64,000 nucleotides of DNA. Source: Mansonella perstans. Its lineage: Eukaryota; Nematoda; Chromadorea; Rhabditida; Onchocercidae. Made by a program: the position numbers and the translations under genes. The stretch lies in contig JBAMDO010000034.1 in assembly GCA_037074765.1 (NCBI GenBank), positions 1 to 64,000 of the forward strand, in the 5' to 3' direction. The notes under the pieces were generated by a model, which did not search any database, was not told where the DNA came from, and was given only the letters and a program-made list of their open reading frames with translations. Positions 14,001-27,440 of the stretch are shown piece after piece. The stretch's first letter is position 1, and each line of letters opens with the position of its first letter.

Positions 14001-17000
14001 AGTACAAAACTAGTATCGTAAGATCAATTACGTTCTGAATATTGCTGTACACGGTGTACTTTAAATTAAACATTTCTATCAAACAAATTTTTCCAACAAA
14101 TTAACCTTGACGTTTAGAAAAATGCAGGTTAAGTTTATTATGTACTAGAATCGAAGGCAATATGAATCTTTTCTTTTTAGCATTTTAAGACAATAGTAAA
14201 AAGGCAGGTATGTGTATAATCTATCACAAAAATCAAAAATTGAATAAAATTAAAAATTAAAATTAATAAATGAAAAAACTGTTATTTGGATTACAACATG
14301 CGGGATTTATTGATGGCGACTGGAAAGATAAATTGAAATCAAGATTTTCACCTGATCGGTAAAGCGCTTGACATTTTCTTTGGATTCTAATCGGTCGAGT
14401 ACCAACTCGATTTCATGTGCAGTTTTCTCTTCATCAACAGTCAATGGTTTTCCGGTATTAACGCAGTGTTCCGGTGTTGCTTTACTGGAGTGCTGAAATG
14501 TTAGTTCTTCAAGATTATTTTGAATTTATATACTATCCAACATGTAATCACAGATGGCTTACCTGTGGAAATGAGAATTTGCTGAATCAGTTTTACAAGA
14601 CTTTTACAAGGCGATTTTTTTATAATTTCTGCATTTCTGCTTTCATTCAACTTGTACTAATACTTCGATGGCTTTAGTTCTTTCCTCAGACTTATGCTTT
14701 CTCTTTGAAATATTCCTTTGCTGGGTATTGAAACAAGTAAATATTCAAGTAACACTGTCGCAGTGTCACAGCTTACATCAGGAAAGCTAATGTAAGGCGT
14801 CGCAATTCAACAAAATTATTTCATGTACCTGTTTCTCAGCATATTCCGATGCAACAGTTAATGATTCGATGATTTCCGGATCTTGCACTCGAGATTTTGT
14901 ATCTTCAGCGAAACTCATCTTCAGCTTCTGATTAATTAGCTGTTTTAACAGTAATGGAGAAGATAAGTGAAAATTAAACTATACCTTTTTATTGAAAAAA
15001 AATTAACTAAAATTAGTTGACAAATCTTACTTGATTCAAACTTTTCGGGATTTCATCATGTTCAAGTTAAACAAAGCTGAAGAAGTTTTGAAAGTTCAGT
15101 TTTCAGATAAAAAAATTACATTAGGTGAAAAAAAATTAACGCCGAATGATTTTTTATTTGATAACCCTTGCATCTTACACATTCCACGTTGTATTGCAAG
15201 TGATGTTAAATAATTTCCTAATTTCTTAAGTAAAAGAAACTGGAATCTTCGTTTTCTCGGAAATGGATGGAAATCGTAGTAAGAAGTTAGCTAATTTTGT
15301 TTCTTATCTCTAGAACATAGTCTGTAAATACGTCAAGTGCAAAGAATGGATTATCAATAAAAGTATTCATATGCGCAGTATCAGTATCAATCTACTTCTC
15401 GAGAAATCATGAATGCAGTGTTACTATGACGAATGAATAACAGTAAAAAAGCAGTTTCTTCTTGATATTTTAAATATTTGAGGCAGAAAACAACATTTCA
15501 AGTTTACTGCCACCAACTTTCATATTGCTGTTGTTTAGAACAATCGGAATATCATGAAGTTCGTGACTTTGCAGTCCTAGCAAAGTCATTAGTAGTAATG
15601 AAAACTGAAGTTTAAAGAGTTAAAAACTCTTTAAAGCAAAACGATCCAAGCGCTGGAAGTGTTGACTGAATGCTATTCACGCAGCAATTACCTTGCGTGA
15701 GTCCTTAAGCTTGAAGCTCATATAGCTTTCTTTCATTTCAGATTTGCTTAAAATTTATGAATTTTCCTTTTTGTTATTTAAAATCTTTGTCTTAGTTGCT
15801 CGTTTAATTGACTAGGTGATCATTAGAAGAGAAGAAACTAAAATTCTAAAAATTATTTAAATATGTTCCTAAAAAATATGTATGCAGTTATCCTATATCA
15901 ATTAAGGCTACGTGAAATTTTTTTATCAATTTTAAAAATTTATATATTTTTAAGGGAAACGCCAGCATTTACGTATAATCCGTTCCGATATTTAGTTAAG
16001 CACAAGCTGCATAAACATTCAGGGAGCAGTAAAGGCAGAAGTTTGAAATTTTGTTTGCTCTAACCGAACTGTAAATTGTTAGATTTTTTAAGGCATGATT
16101 ATGCAATATCGAAAGGATGCAATATCGAATAAACGATTGTACCATCATATGCTTTCTTGGATGACATGCAACAATGCTTCATTCCCAATCTTTAGTGCAT
16201 GCAACAAAAAAAGAATGATGCAAATTCGAGTCAAAGTGAAAGCTTCCTTTCTGGTGGGACCAAAATAAACTGAGTAAGCGGAATGAAGCAATAGCTGGGT
16301 AATATAAGAAATTTAAAGGATGGGAATATAAGAATAAATGGGAAGCTAAAGTAATGCAGCAGAAAGTAGAAATAAATGTCAAGAATGGAATGGGATCGAA
16401 AATGGGGACATTTATGCAAAGGTCTAGAAAGCCTCATTGTCAATAAATGCATTTTTTTTTAATCTCTCTTTTTCTTGTTTCAAAATGGCGAGAATGTAGA
16501 GAATATCTGAAAAACTAATTGTTTTGGTGATAATACATTCAATTTTTCTTTTTATTTCACGCAGAGTCTTGCAAAAAATTCTCATTTAGAAATTTGCAAT
16601 AAATTTCATGAGGGACGAGAAAAACGCAGTGGAAAGCTTAGAAAAGTTGTAATCGACCATCAAATTTTTAACTCAATTATCAAGTTTAGTACGTCAAGAA
16701 AAAAATTTTTTAGGCTCCATCTTGTGATCCTAATGAATCGACTAACTAGAAAATGTAATAAAAAGCAAAAAAAATTAATAGTTCCAAGTGTTGGAAGATT
16801 CAGTCTGGAATCTTTACTTGTTATATTAACACTTGCATTTGTTTTTCCTTTTTCTTTTAGAAATTGAAAACGCAAAATTCAACGATGCGCATTCTCTTTA
16901 ACGATTTTGAAAATTCTTTTTCTTAACTTTAATTTATCCGAACGAAATTTCGCTCTGCAACTCATAACAGAATTTGAAATCCGGAAAATATACCTCTTGA

Positions 17001-18352
17001 TCTGTCATATTTTCAACTGCTTCCGATTCCTTCAGTTTTCTGCTAATATTATTCGCTTCTTCCAAAATTTCGTTCACTTCATCTATTTTATCATTCACAA
17101 TATTTCTCAGTTTTGCATTCACAGCATCATCCGGTTTCCCTGCATCATAATCGTCATGATAAGCATCACATTCAGAAGGATTATCTACTTGTTTCGTAAC
17201 ATCTTCTGCTGGTATGATTTTTGTGACAGCTTGTATATCGTCATCATGTTCTGATTTTAACATTATCTCTTCTATCACTTCTTCCACATTTTCGGTTTCT
17301 TTACTACAGTTGTTTTTTAAAAGACCAATATTGGTAGCACCGGGAAGATCGTCTGTTACAGCAATCAGAATTTCTTTGGAGTATTCGTCTTTTTTAACAT
17401 CTTCATTATCTTTTCTAACGCAGATATCCTTCATTTCAACTATTTGCTCCTCTCTGTCACCTGATCCATAGGTGATATCTTTTCCTTCGCTGTCTTCCTT
17501 TGCATTAATCTCACTCAATTTTTCATCGATTTCTTTCTTGAAATCTTGCAGTTTCATTTCAGCAAATTTTTCTCCTTCCACTATTTCCTTATTTGCTTCC
17601 TCATTTAATTCTTGGAAGTTTCCAAATGCTTTTTTTGTAAATTCATCCATGTTTTGTTCTTTTTCTTCCGATTTCACAGCGATTGTCTCACTAATCTCAC
17701 TGCCAAATCTTTCAGATATACAAACTTTTTCAGGAACCGTCTCGTCAGCATTTTCCGCAGAGAAATATATTTTATCCACAGCTTCGTTGTTTACCCTGTT
17801 TATCTCGTCAAATCCAACGGATATTTCAGAAAATGTATTTCCGGCATTTTCGATAAGTTCATTTTCCTTGCCCGTGAAATCTGATATGCTTTCAGTTTTC
17901 TTCATCTTTTCTGGTTCTTCTAATATGGTATTATTTTCAGGGATAGTCTTACAAATATTCTCTGCAAATCTCTCCATCTCGTCCTTGATGTCTTCCAAAA
18001 CTTCCGAAGTTTTCTCTCGCATTTCGTTATTGGATTTTGTCAAGTCGCTGGTTATTTGAAAAAAGCCACAACTGGCATCATTTATTGCACTCTCTAACTT
18101 TTCTTTAGTTTCGTTCAACAGTTTCCCACCTTCATTTTCAATTTTGTGCTCTAATCTTTCATGAAGATCAATAATGCCTAAAGCTGTTTTACTCATTTCA
18201 CTGCAAAACTGATTGAAATCTTCATCGCCTTCTTTAACTTTTTCTGATAATTTGTTGATTGAATCATTTCCTATTTCTACGACATTTTGTTCATTTTCCA
18301 CATCCACCACATCAGAATCCGTGAAGCTTTTCAGCGTATTCTCGCCTGCCAT
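11062..18352 (-). CDS. Long acidic coiled-coil protein with possible C-terminal CaaX box
   Basis: I do not recognise the family. Exons in phase: 18352-16994 (453 codons), 14927-14829, 14492-14352, 13698-13561, 12840-12646, 12004-11922, then the exon starting at 11564. The first exon is rich in Glu, Lys, Asp and Asn, with heptad-like stretches typical of coiled coils. The 12840-12646 exon has a proline run (PPKNVPPPVPPKKK) that could bind SH3 domains. Two endings are possible. Reading through the exon gives a stop at 11348 (about 743 aa). Splicing at the GTTAGT donor (exon end 11396) to 11154-11062 gives about 758 aa ending SRRCTML, a CaaX motif predicted for geranylgeranylation. The start ATG at 18352 (MAGENTLKSF) is chosen over an in-frame ATG at 18448. 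A membrane-anchored scaffold is an inference only. Confidence 0.65.
15031..15213 (+). CDS. Short unidentified ORF inside an intron of the coiled-coil gene
   Basis: This 60-codon open frame on the opposite strand lies inside the intron between exons 1 and 2 of the coiled-coil gene. The product is Lys- and Leu-rich in its middle (LNKAEEVLKVQFSDKK) and ends with CILHIPRCIASDVK. Amino-acid use looks more like a protein than typical intron noise. There is no recognised domain, signal peptide or acceptor at the start. It could be a relic or chance. Confidence 0.15.
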   Translation: MIQTFRDFIMFKLNKAEEVLKVQFSDKKITLGEKKLTPNDFLFDNPCILHIPRCIASDVK

Positions 18353-20030
18353 TGTTCTTAATTTGCATATTCTTTTCAGATAGAATTTGTCATCTAGAAT
18401 TGATATATTTGTAGAATCAAATGTTTTCGAACAATTCAATATGTTCAAAGCGCAATATTAGGAAGTAAGCGAGAAAAATTTTAATGGCAAAAATATTATC
18501 TTTTAATCATTCTATATCGAATCATAAATGAAATGGCTGATGCAAATAATTGATCAAACAAGGGTAATCGAAAATTTCCTCTGTATAAAAAACAAAATGC
18601 AGTTGCTGAGTGTGATGGTGATTATGTTGCAAATATTGTAAATGAATAGAAAATAACTCAGCACCACTGCTGTTTGCTCTTCATAAGAGAAGTTTAACGT
18701 TACCGTAATACCAAGTTTTGCTTCACTTTTTAAAAACTCATAAATTACTTTGTCATAATCCAGCCAGCCATATGGTAACGGTATTGGACCGGAGATTTTA
18801 TGCTCGAAAAGCATTATATATGTCTTAGAAAACATCTGTTTAATACAGTAATTGATTAATAATAAAGTTAAAAGTATATTTACTATCTTCGGTTTACATC
18901 ATAATAAAGACCTTACCTTAAGCGAAATACGCAAAAAACAATACATATTTTAGCCTTCAATGCTATAATAGATTTTCTTCCGTCTAGTCCTCTTTACTAA
19001 AGCTTTCAGAGTTAATTACACCATAAGATTATTAACAGACTATTGACAACACCCCGAGTGACTAGTTTTGACTCTATAGTCGATTCTATTAGATTTAGCA
19101 TTGAACGCGCATTTTCGTAAACCAGGTCATAGGCATAAAAGTATTTGAAGGATTACAAAAAAAATTTAAATAAATATGTGTGAAATGGATATATACGTCC
19201 ATCTTTCCGTAAGATTACAGCTTCGTATTCTTGAAATAAAAAAGAAATGAAAAAGAGTTCAAAAATATCCTTTAATTACTACCTTCTCAACTACCAACTA
19301 TAAGATGTAATACTGGATACTAAATGATCCTGAAGAAGCATAATTCGAGAGTGTCATTAAGCGCTGAAGTTTTGATATAGGGAGCTATGTTAACATCATC
19401 TTTTATTAAAAGCTAAAGTATAAAAAAACAAAATGATCAAGCTAATTTGAGCATAAGTCTCAGACCAAAAAAACACTGGTAATGACAGTATTTAAAATTC
19501 GGTTGATAAAATAACGAGCTGATAAAATAAGTAAAACTGAACTTAAATCCATCTGATTTAAATTCAATTTCTAATTGTACAGAAAAATGAATGGATTCAA
19601 GCATATCCAAATTCAAGCGTATTTGAAAACAAAACTTAGAATCAATAATGGGATCAGACCAAATTGGCTTTACATGGTTTATAGTTGAAAAGCATTCCTG
19701 AAACTTTGTTGTTATTTCCACAGAAGTTAGTAATGCTTTGTTAGCTTATAAGCAGCTAACAATTGGCAAAAGCTGTTGAAGAATAACATCTCATCTGTGC
19801 ATAACACGAAGGATTTCATCTGAGTGAACGGATCCTCAGTTTCATGTCCGTTTGTTCAGCTAACTCATAACTGCTAATGTTAGCAAAGGACTTTTGTACT
19901 TCCATAATAGCTTTCGCTATTTCATAATTCTGAAGCAATCAAAAATGTCATGCATTTTTTGTCATGAATTTTTTATCATTCACAGTGTGTTTTAAAGGCT
20001 GAAGAAAGTAATTGAACCGAATTTAATTTT
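18353..20030. other. Region upstream of the coiled-coil gene; two weak minus-strand exon candidates
   Basis: Two minus-strand open stretches look weakly coding. One is 18835-18650 (contains GPIPLPYGWLDYDKVIYEFL). The other starts at 19697 after a good AACAAAGTTTCAG acceptor and runs to about 19530 (contains VKPIWSDPIIDSKFCF). I could not join either to a gene in phase. They may be exons of an unseen gene or 5' exons of the coiled-coil gene. Confidence 0.2.
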
Positions 20031-20034
20031 TGGA

Positions 20035-20955
20035 AGTTTCGAAAAAAAAAAACTGCAAGCTAAGGCGAAAGAGTTGGAGGCTAAGGCAAAAGAGTCACTT
20101 TCATCTAATTTAGAAATTTTTTATATTATTTGATATTTGAAATTAAAACCGAAGAGAAAAATAGATATAAAAAATTTGCCTTTTAATTCCTTAAGCTGCA
20201 AAATTTGAAGAGACATTTCAAGCAATTAGTAGACGATAAAATAAAATGAACTGAATTGATTCACTGAAGTGCATCGAAACCCCTCTTATATTCTTTTAAA
20301 ACAAATATCTTGGTTATTTTACTATACAATGCAAAAGCACTTGGAACTAACTATAACTGTTCATTATATTGATTGAATAATTGCGGTAGTAGTTTTTCGA
20401 ATTTATGTTTAAATAAGAAGCAGAAGAATTTCGGACGGAAATGCGAGTATTTCTCGAAATGCTTAAGATTAATTTTGGTCACAAATTGAAAAATTTCGAT
20501 AAAGCTAGAATGGATGAATTTAACAGACAAAGAGGGAGTAGGCTCAATTACATATATAAAAAATGGGAAGAAGACTTGGCTGCTCACAGATGAGCCAAGA
20601 TATGACTGTTCAGTTAACAGTGGGCCCAGGCAAACGATCTTCTTGATTATAGTGCTTTTAGGAGAAAATACCACGACGAAGTTCATATTTAATTTTGTTC
20701 CTTTCCAATCATTTATCATTAATCATACTACCGCATTTTTGTCATCTCTCATCAAATTGCTGTTCATTTCGTAGATTAAAACGCTGTAATCGAGAACTGA
20801 TTCGAAAGGAGAGTCTGAATAGACCATATATAATAAGCGGAAATAAAGTTCGAGAAAGTGCAGAAAGTTCATCTAAGATAACATCAATTTTGCCAAAAAA
20901 GCTGGTCCTAGAACGTTATGGCAAAGATTTAGATCATTTTAAACTTAAGCCATAA
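20035..20955 (+). pseudogene. Decayed plus-strand coding relic
   Basis: Several plus-strand pieces read like a real protein but cannot be joined cleanly. A Lys/Ala/Glu-rich helix lies at about 20050-20110 (LQAKAKELEAKAKE). An open frame at 20416-20593 contains RTEMRVFLEMLKINFGHKLK and LNYIYKKWEEDLAAHR, then a TGA. After further in-frame stops comes WAQANDLLDYSAFRRKYHDE up to about 20690. An acceptor-preceded piece at 20775-20955 ends YGKDLDHFKLKP plus TAA. No family is recognised. In-frame stops between well-behaved segments suggest a dead gene. A live gene with small exons I failed to resolve is the alternative. Confidence 0.3.
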
Positions 20956-22639
20956 AAAAATTCGAATTCGATGATGCATAAATCTCTTCGGAATGGAATA
21001 TATGTATTCCTTCATACATACACACATAAGAATGCATGCACTCAAATGCAGTAGTAGCACTTAATTAAACCGATAACGAATTGAATGCATAATGCATTCA
21101 TTCATCCCTCACTTGTCTCCTGATACTTGCATTCAACTGCCACCTAAAAGACTACGCTGAATGAAATTATTACTGATTTGATAGGTTAAACACAAAATGC
21201 AATGAGCTAAGCTGCGTCACAAGATGTGAAGATAAAGAATATGAAATGCTTCCTTAGATCGTGAAAGCACAGCTTATTGAATTTTAAAATTGTGCAAGAA
21301 GGCAACAGTTGTTCAACCATTGTCTCTACAACTAATTTCCGATCCTTCCCACTTCTCTCTCATCTCCGGTATTTGGCTATAACCGATATCCGTAGCACAT
21401 TCAACACTACAGAAACTCTACCCTTGCTCCGTTGTGCTGCTCCATCTTTTCGTGTATTCCACTGTAATCTACTCGGGTAGCTGTAAACAATTTTTTTCTA
21501 ATGAATTCGAGTTAGGAATTTTCCGTACACATCTATGTTTTCTCTGCATACTTGACCAATCATTTCATTTTCAAAGATTAAGGATTAGTTATTAGTGAAA
21601 CCTTAAATTTTTTTCAAGATATATAGATAAAACGAATCGTTTTTGGACGTAAAAATTGTTGGATCAGAAGAATAATGTAGAAATCAATGTAGTGTTGGCC
21701 ATGATTTGTTTCATAGAAAAAAATTCATTTTTGTTTTTTCTTCCATCAAGTTTCAACCGTCGAATATCTATATCAATCTATATTCATTCCATCCTCATTT
21801 TTTCGCTCAATGTTCCATACTTATTTTTTGCTCAATATTAAATAGAAGAGATCAGCTTCAGAGTTTGAAAAATAAATGTTACCTCATTTCCTCTGCACAT
21901 GCTTCTCTTAGATCATGAATATTTTTTCTTACTAATAAGCTTTTACAACGGTCACCATTAATGAGTTATAAGTCATTTTGGCGACTTATTCCACAACTGT
22001 TGACAACAGCTTTTAATTCAATAAATAAATAAACTAATTTTCTTTTCGAGTTATTTGTTTAGTATGGTTTGATATAACAATAAAAAAATTGCAACATTTC
22101 CTTTATGTGGCAGAAAAGTGTTCAGAACATAAATTGGATTTATAAATTGAAATTTAAACAAGAATGAGCCCTTTGAACAGATTTTTTCAGCCTTCTTGAC
22201 TTTATCACTACTTTGATTGCAATTTAATTGCAGCTATTTTCTATCAACTGAAACAAAAATTATAGTCGCTGCATGTTCTTGTGATCTAGAATGTTCCATA
22301 ATTAATAATGGATTACCACTATCTCGCAACATGATTAATTAATTCAAAGATTTAGTGAAATCACTTATCATTTATTTCTTGACGAAATCATCCTTAAGAA
22401 CTAATTGATTCTTAGATATCATTTGCAGACTGAAAGATTCTAGCTGCTTTTAATGCAGAAGCAAAAACAATTTACAACAATTGTCCCTTCAGAACATATT
22501 CAATTTCATTTGCTTTTAGCAAACGTTGAATGAGACAAAATAGTTCCAAAAATCAAGATCATTCCAAAAATTAACAATAATTTTGCTCACAAAAAAATTA
22601 GCCTGAAAGAGTGACAAGAATAGAATTATTTCATTCTTC

Positions 22640-23565
22640 AAGATAGACGATTTAACGGCATTTGCTCGATCTATTCCAAAAGTTTCTCCACACTAATCCG
22701 AAAACAGATGTATCAAAAGGCCGTCTATAATTTGTGCGCAAATAGGCCATTCCGTATTGATGATCGTGAATGAGAAGTGATAATTTAGGAATCAAGGGGT
22801 GATAGAAAGAAGAAAAGAAATAGATACGATAAGAAGGAAAGAACTCAGAAACTGTCTGAAGACACAACTGATTGCAGATAAGGGTGCAATGATAAAATAA
22901 CATGATCCGAATGATGTCAGTAATGACTATTTCAACGAAAGTGATGTAGTAAATGAAGTCGATGAATGTTTAAATCAACTTGACTAGACCTGGCATGCAA
23001 TCCTATCTCAGTAAAATTTCTTTTTTTGATAGCATTGATTCATTTTATCACTTTCTTAAAGCAAAATTATCAGTCCTCTGGATGTATTTAAATAATGAGA
23101 AATCAAATGATGAGAAAGCAAAATTATCAGTGCTCTGAATGTATTTAAATAATGAGAAATCAAATGATGAGAAAGCAAAATTACACCATGTGAAATGACC
23201 GCCTCCAAGCAAACTTGTGAGCTAAAATTGAAATTTCACACTTATTATTTTAAATTGAGGAATTTTATTTCCAATGAAGAAAGTAATTGATTTATGATAA
23301 TGGTAAGATATTTTAAGCATATTATCTGAGAAATTAAATAATATTAATATTAAAATTAACAACCATTGCTTAGAATAATTTGATTATCATTTGAGTCGTT
23401 ACTGTATTTTAGAAATTTGGAGGAAGAAAAATTGGAAAGCAAAAAGAAGAAAGATCGAGTAAGAGTAATTGAATAATTTGATAGATTGGAAAAACAGCTG
23501 GTTAAATGACAAAAGTGTTCAGAGGAGCGAACCAAGAAAAAAAGAAACAACTGATACTGAACTTG
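22640..23565 (+). pseudogene. Second run of decayed coding-like sequence
   Basis: At 22650-22770 a plus-strand frame contains TLIRKQMYQKAVYNLCANRP followed by stops. A basic piece follows (RKKKRNRYDKKERTQKLSED). An acidic piece ends DVVNEVDECLNQLD before TAG at 22984-22986. At 23413-23561 a TTTTAG is followed by a coiled-coil-like frame, with FDRLEKQLVK flanked by stop codons and then KCSEERTKKKK. The stops inside otherwise protein-like sequence point to decay. No parent gene was identified. Confidence 0.25.
23058..23187. repeat. 57-bp tandem repeat, about 2.3 copies
   Basis: A unit beginning aaagcaaaattatcag recurs at 23058, 23115 and 23172, so the spacing is exactly 57 bp. Copies one and two differ at only a few bases (cctctgg against gctctga). 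The third is partial. The high similarity suggests a recent slippage or unequal-exchange duplication. Confidence 0.9.
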
Positions 23566-26500
23566 CTGATATGAGGTGATATGATATGGTATACACATTC
23601 TAGAAAGTTACCAAAATTTCGAAATTTATTTATAATGAAGAAACAATGTAAGAATAGCGAAAATTGGAATAAAAAATTTCTTCTGAAAAGAAAAATGTTG
23701 TCATCGACGAGACTCAATAAAGTGGCTTTCATCTTTTTTGTTCCTTCTGCGACTTTTTCTTTCATTGATGCTATTAAATGATGAAAAAATAAACAGTGCA
23801 ACAAAAAGCTCTAAATTACTGCATTATACAGTAAAATGGATACTAAACGAATTTTATGCACTTAATTAACTTCTGAATTAAGTTCGGAAGTATTCCAATT
23901 TGTTTATTTGAAATAATTATTAAGAATATTTTTTATCCAGTCTCTTATTAAATCTATCGAAATGCGAAATGATGTCTTTAAACTGCTTATTTAGGTGGCA
24001 CCGATAATACTTTTAAGAAAAGATAACTTGAAAATTTCTGGGTGATTCATGAATTTTGAAAACAAAGTGATATGAGGAAAGCTTCGTGAATATATTCACT
24101 AGCGAAACCAAAATTCAAATAAAATTTCCGCTACAATTTCTGAAGGCAGGGTCGAATTCACAAAGTACTCTTGAAAATAATCAAACATTGAAAGAGTTAA
24201 AATTCCATGAAAGATAAACGGTGGTCAAAAAATCAAAGCGGTATTTAAGTTTCCAAGAATTTAGAGTTAATAGAAGAAAAGGGTATTTCTTCTATATCAA
24301 AAATAATGCTTGGAACAATAAATCATTTCACAATATTTCAGTATGTGGTCAAAATTGCTCACATTGAAGTCGTACCTTTAGCAAACAGTCGAATCCTAGA
24401 ATCCGTTGATTTATAGACTGTCGACATTCTTAATCCCTAATGAATTTCATTCATGAAAAACAGAAATCAAATTTTCAACTTCAAAATTTGCTCAATCAAT
24501 GACAGCACCGTCGGAAGCGTCAAAAGTAAGCGATATTATACGGTTAGAAATCAAGAGATCAGAACAATATCAAACAATCACTTTAGCATAAATACCATTT
24601 ACATTTTAAAAATAAAATTTTGGTTTTGGGGACAAACTTAAAATTCTAGACACCTTTATGGGTGAAAAGCTATTAATGCATAAGAAGAGTTTAAAAATAA
24701 AATCTCCTACAATTTAAACGCAATCAAAGACAAATGGATGTTTTGAGTGCATGCACTGCCTGTCATGTTTATTTATCATAGATTTCAAGTCCTCTCAAAA
24801 TATTCTCCTGTCGAAGAGTAAAGTATCATTAGAAATAAATACTGAATTACGAAATGCATTATAAATTTTTGTAAGAACCAAAAATCATTAACGAGAATTA
24901 CGAACGTATATGATGCGTGCATGAACGATTAGGGAAAATATGCAGTTTCGATTTCTTTAAATCTAATCACGACAGCATCGCGATTCCTACAACTTTATTC
25001 CCAAAATTGAGGTCAAACTTACTTCTTTCCTAATAGAGTAATAAATTAATATTTTGATGCAAATCAATATATTAATATTTGTTTCGATATTTAAATAAGA
25101 TAAATCATATGTGCACGAGAAAAAGTTTTCAATTCATTATAATTTAAAACACGAGCAGTTTCCATATTGCATTTGGAAGTTCTTGGAAAATAGTAAGGAT
25201 AACAAAACTAAATTGTTCATTTCGAAAATAAAACATTCTTATTCAGGGATAAATAATTTCGAAATCAAAAAGAATTCATAACAGACATTAAGTTGATAAC
25301 AGATATTAATTGCTGGAAGAAAACTGATTGAAACTGGATATGATTCAATCAGAAATATTCTTATTCATCCGGAATCCTCGATATTTTTCCGTAAAGCATT
25401 ACTTGCATGAAATAAGAAGACTTCGCAAAAGATCGCGCAGACTTATTAGAATTCCAAAAAGAATCATTCAAAATCCAGCTTGTCCACAAGTTGATTTACA
25501 ATTAACTAACAAATGGAAATTGTTCAGATTATCCCCATAACTTGTATATTCGAATGATACAAACTGATTCTACAATGGAAAATCAAATATTTCCTTATAT
25601 TGGAAATCAAATATTGAAATGAAGAATTCCCTCATTAAAAATTAATCAAACACAATAGCCTCAATGATTAATAAATGTTCCTAATAATCATCGTAGTCAT
25701 ATTAAGAAAAATTGCAAACAACAAAAATTTTTTAAAAATAAATGTGTGTCAAATAAAAATGCTTATTTAGCTCGAACCATTATTAAAAGCAAAATTGCTG
25801 ATTTATGCAGATGAGTAAATATTGCAACTGTAGTACTCTCATGACGATACTGACTGCATCTTTTGACTCTTTTTTATATCTTTATTTTATACTTTGTAGA
25901 AATTGTTTCATTAGATAATAATATCTGTTTACACAATCATCTGTATCATGTCATATGTGTCATAATTTCAAAAATTCTGAGCTGCACGATTCTGGATTCA
26001 TGGTATTATTATAAAATAAATGACCTGCTGTCGATCGAATGCATAACGTTTTTGATGTCCACTACAAGCTTCTCTATTTATTGAAAATAAGCAGAGTTAT
26101 TCTAAAAAAAGTGAAAAAAAATTAGCGAGCTTTATTCATAATCACATAGATTAACAACAAAAGTTTATACAAACGAGAAAACTACAAGATAAATTTAAAT
26201 GGAACACTCGTTAACCAAATTAGAAATCAGTTTGCTAATTTGTCATATAGTTTTTGATTTGCAGGTATTTCATATTTTTCAAATAAAAAGAGTTTCAGAA
26301 ACTTTCAAAAACTATATTTTTTTTCGCTTCAGAAAAAACTATAAACTTGTTTGCTGTTGGAAAAAATGCTCTTATAATGTAATAGAGAAGGACAAGTTTC
26401 TTAGCATTAACATTTTACATGCTTACCAACTCCGAATTATTTTTGCACAAAAAATAACTATAAAAGTTCTGCATGCGTGAGAATAAAAGAGATTCCTTGA

Positions 26501-27440
26501 ATACTGTCAGAACAAGTAATCTGCTTAGTACAATTCACTTGCAGAATAATAAATTAATGGAGATATATGAATAGTAATTGCTCAAAATGATGTGTTCATT
26601 ACTTTCCATAGCATTTTAAAAAAAAATCGCAATCTCATGTGTTCTAATTTTTAAATTCATTTTAATCATTTTTAATTTTTGAAAAAACTAAAGAAGTCAT
26701 TATCACATCCCCACTGACCTTAGTTTTTTTATCAAGCATTGCAAAATAAATTAAACAGGAGTTCGTTTTGCTAGCAAACGACTCAAAGAATAAAATACAT
26801 AAAACACCTGAAAAATTGACTCAAAATTAGAAAATTTAGAACTAAAGAACGCATTATTCGCTGTGTATCTTTCTAAATTTTGGTGTTTCTAAGAAACTTC
26901 TTAATGCAAAAGTTTAAATTAAAGTAACCCATTGCAAATGTTTGCATTAACTCATTCAAATCAGAGCAGCAAAAGGGTAAATACAGTGTGACTTGCTCAA
27001 GAGCAAGTATTGCAATTGGAAAAGCAGGATTGATACCATATGTGCTATTTTTTCTGCATTCATTTTGTACAATAACTTCTTAACCTGAATTTAAATAATT
27101 TAATTTCCTTTGAAGAGATAGTTTCTCAATGGTGTTGTTTCTTATAAACTTGAGAATATATGATTGTAATTTCTTCTGAAAATATAACGCATTTGCAACA
27201 TGATGAAATTACCTAGCTAGAATTTTTTCAAAAAAAATAACCAGATTTTCTGCCTTCATTCATTGAGAAGAAATTATTTCTATTTCTCCCGAGACGACAC
27301 GATGTTTGACACAGCTTACGGTAGCATAACAGCCTATAGTTATTGAAATTAAATAAATACTATTAATACAGGTTCATTTGCCAAGTTTTCTAGTAAAAAA
27401 ATCCTTCCCATTGCTTTTACAACTGAAACTGTGAAATCCT
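23566..27440. other. Gene-poor AT-rich region
   Basis: No gene can be supported here. Two open plus-strand stretches look mildly protein-like: about 24465-24590 (contains SEASKVSDIIRLEIKRSEQY) and 25328-25540 (contains HEIRRLRKRSRRLIRIPKR). Neither has clear splice context, a recognisable domain or a partner exon. Confidence 0.3.

Noticed and set aside
17214..18059. Long plus-strand ORFs (85-195 codons) with Ser/Phe-rich products
   Set aside because: They are antisense shadows of the 453-codon acidic coiled-coil exon. Glu/Lys/Asn codons read backwards give Ser/Phe/Leu.
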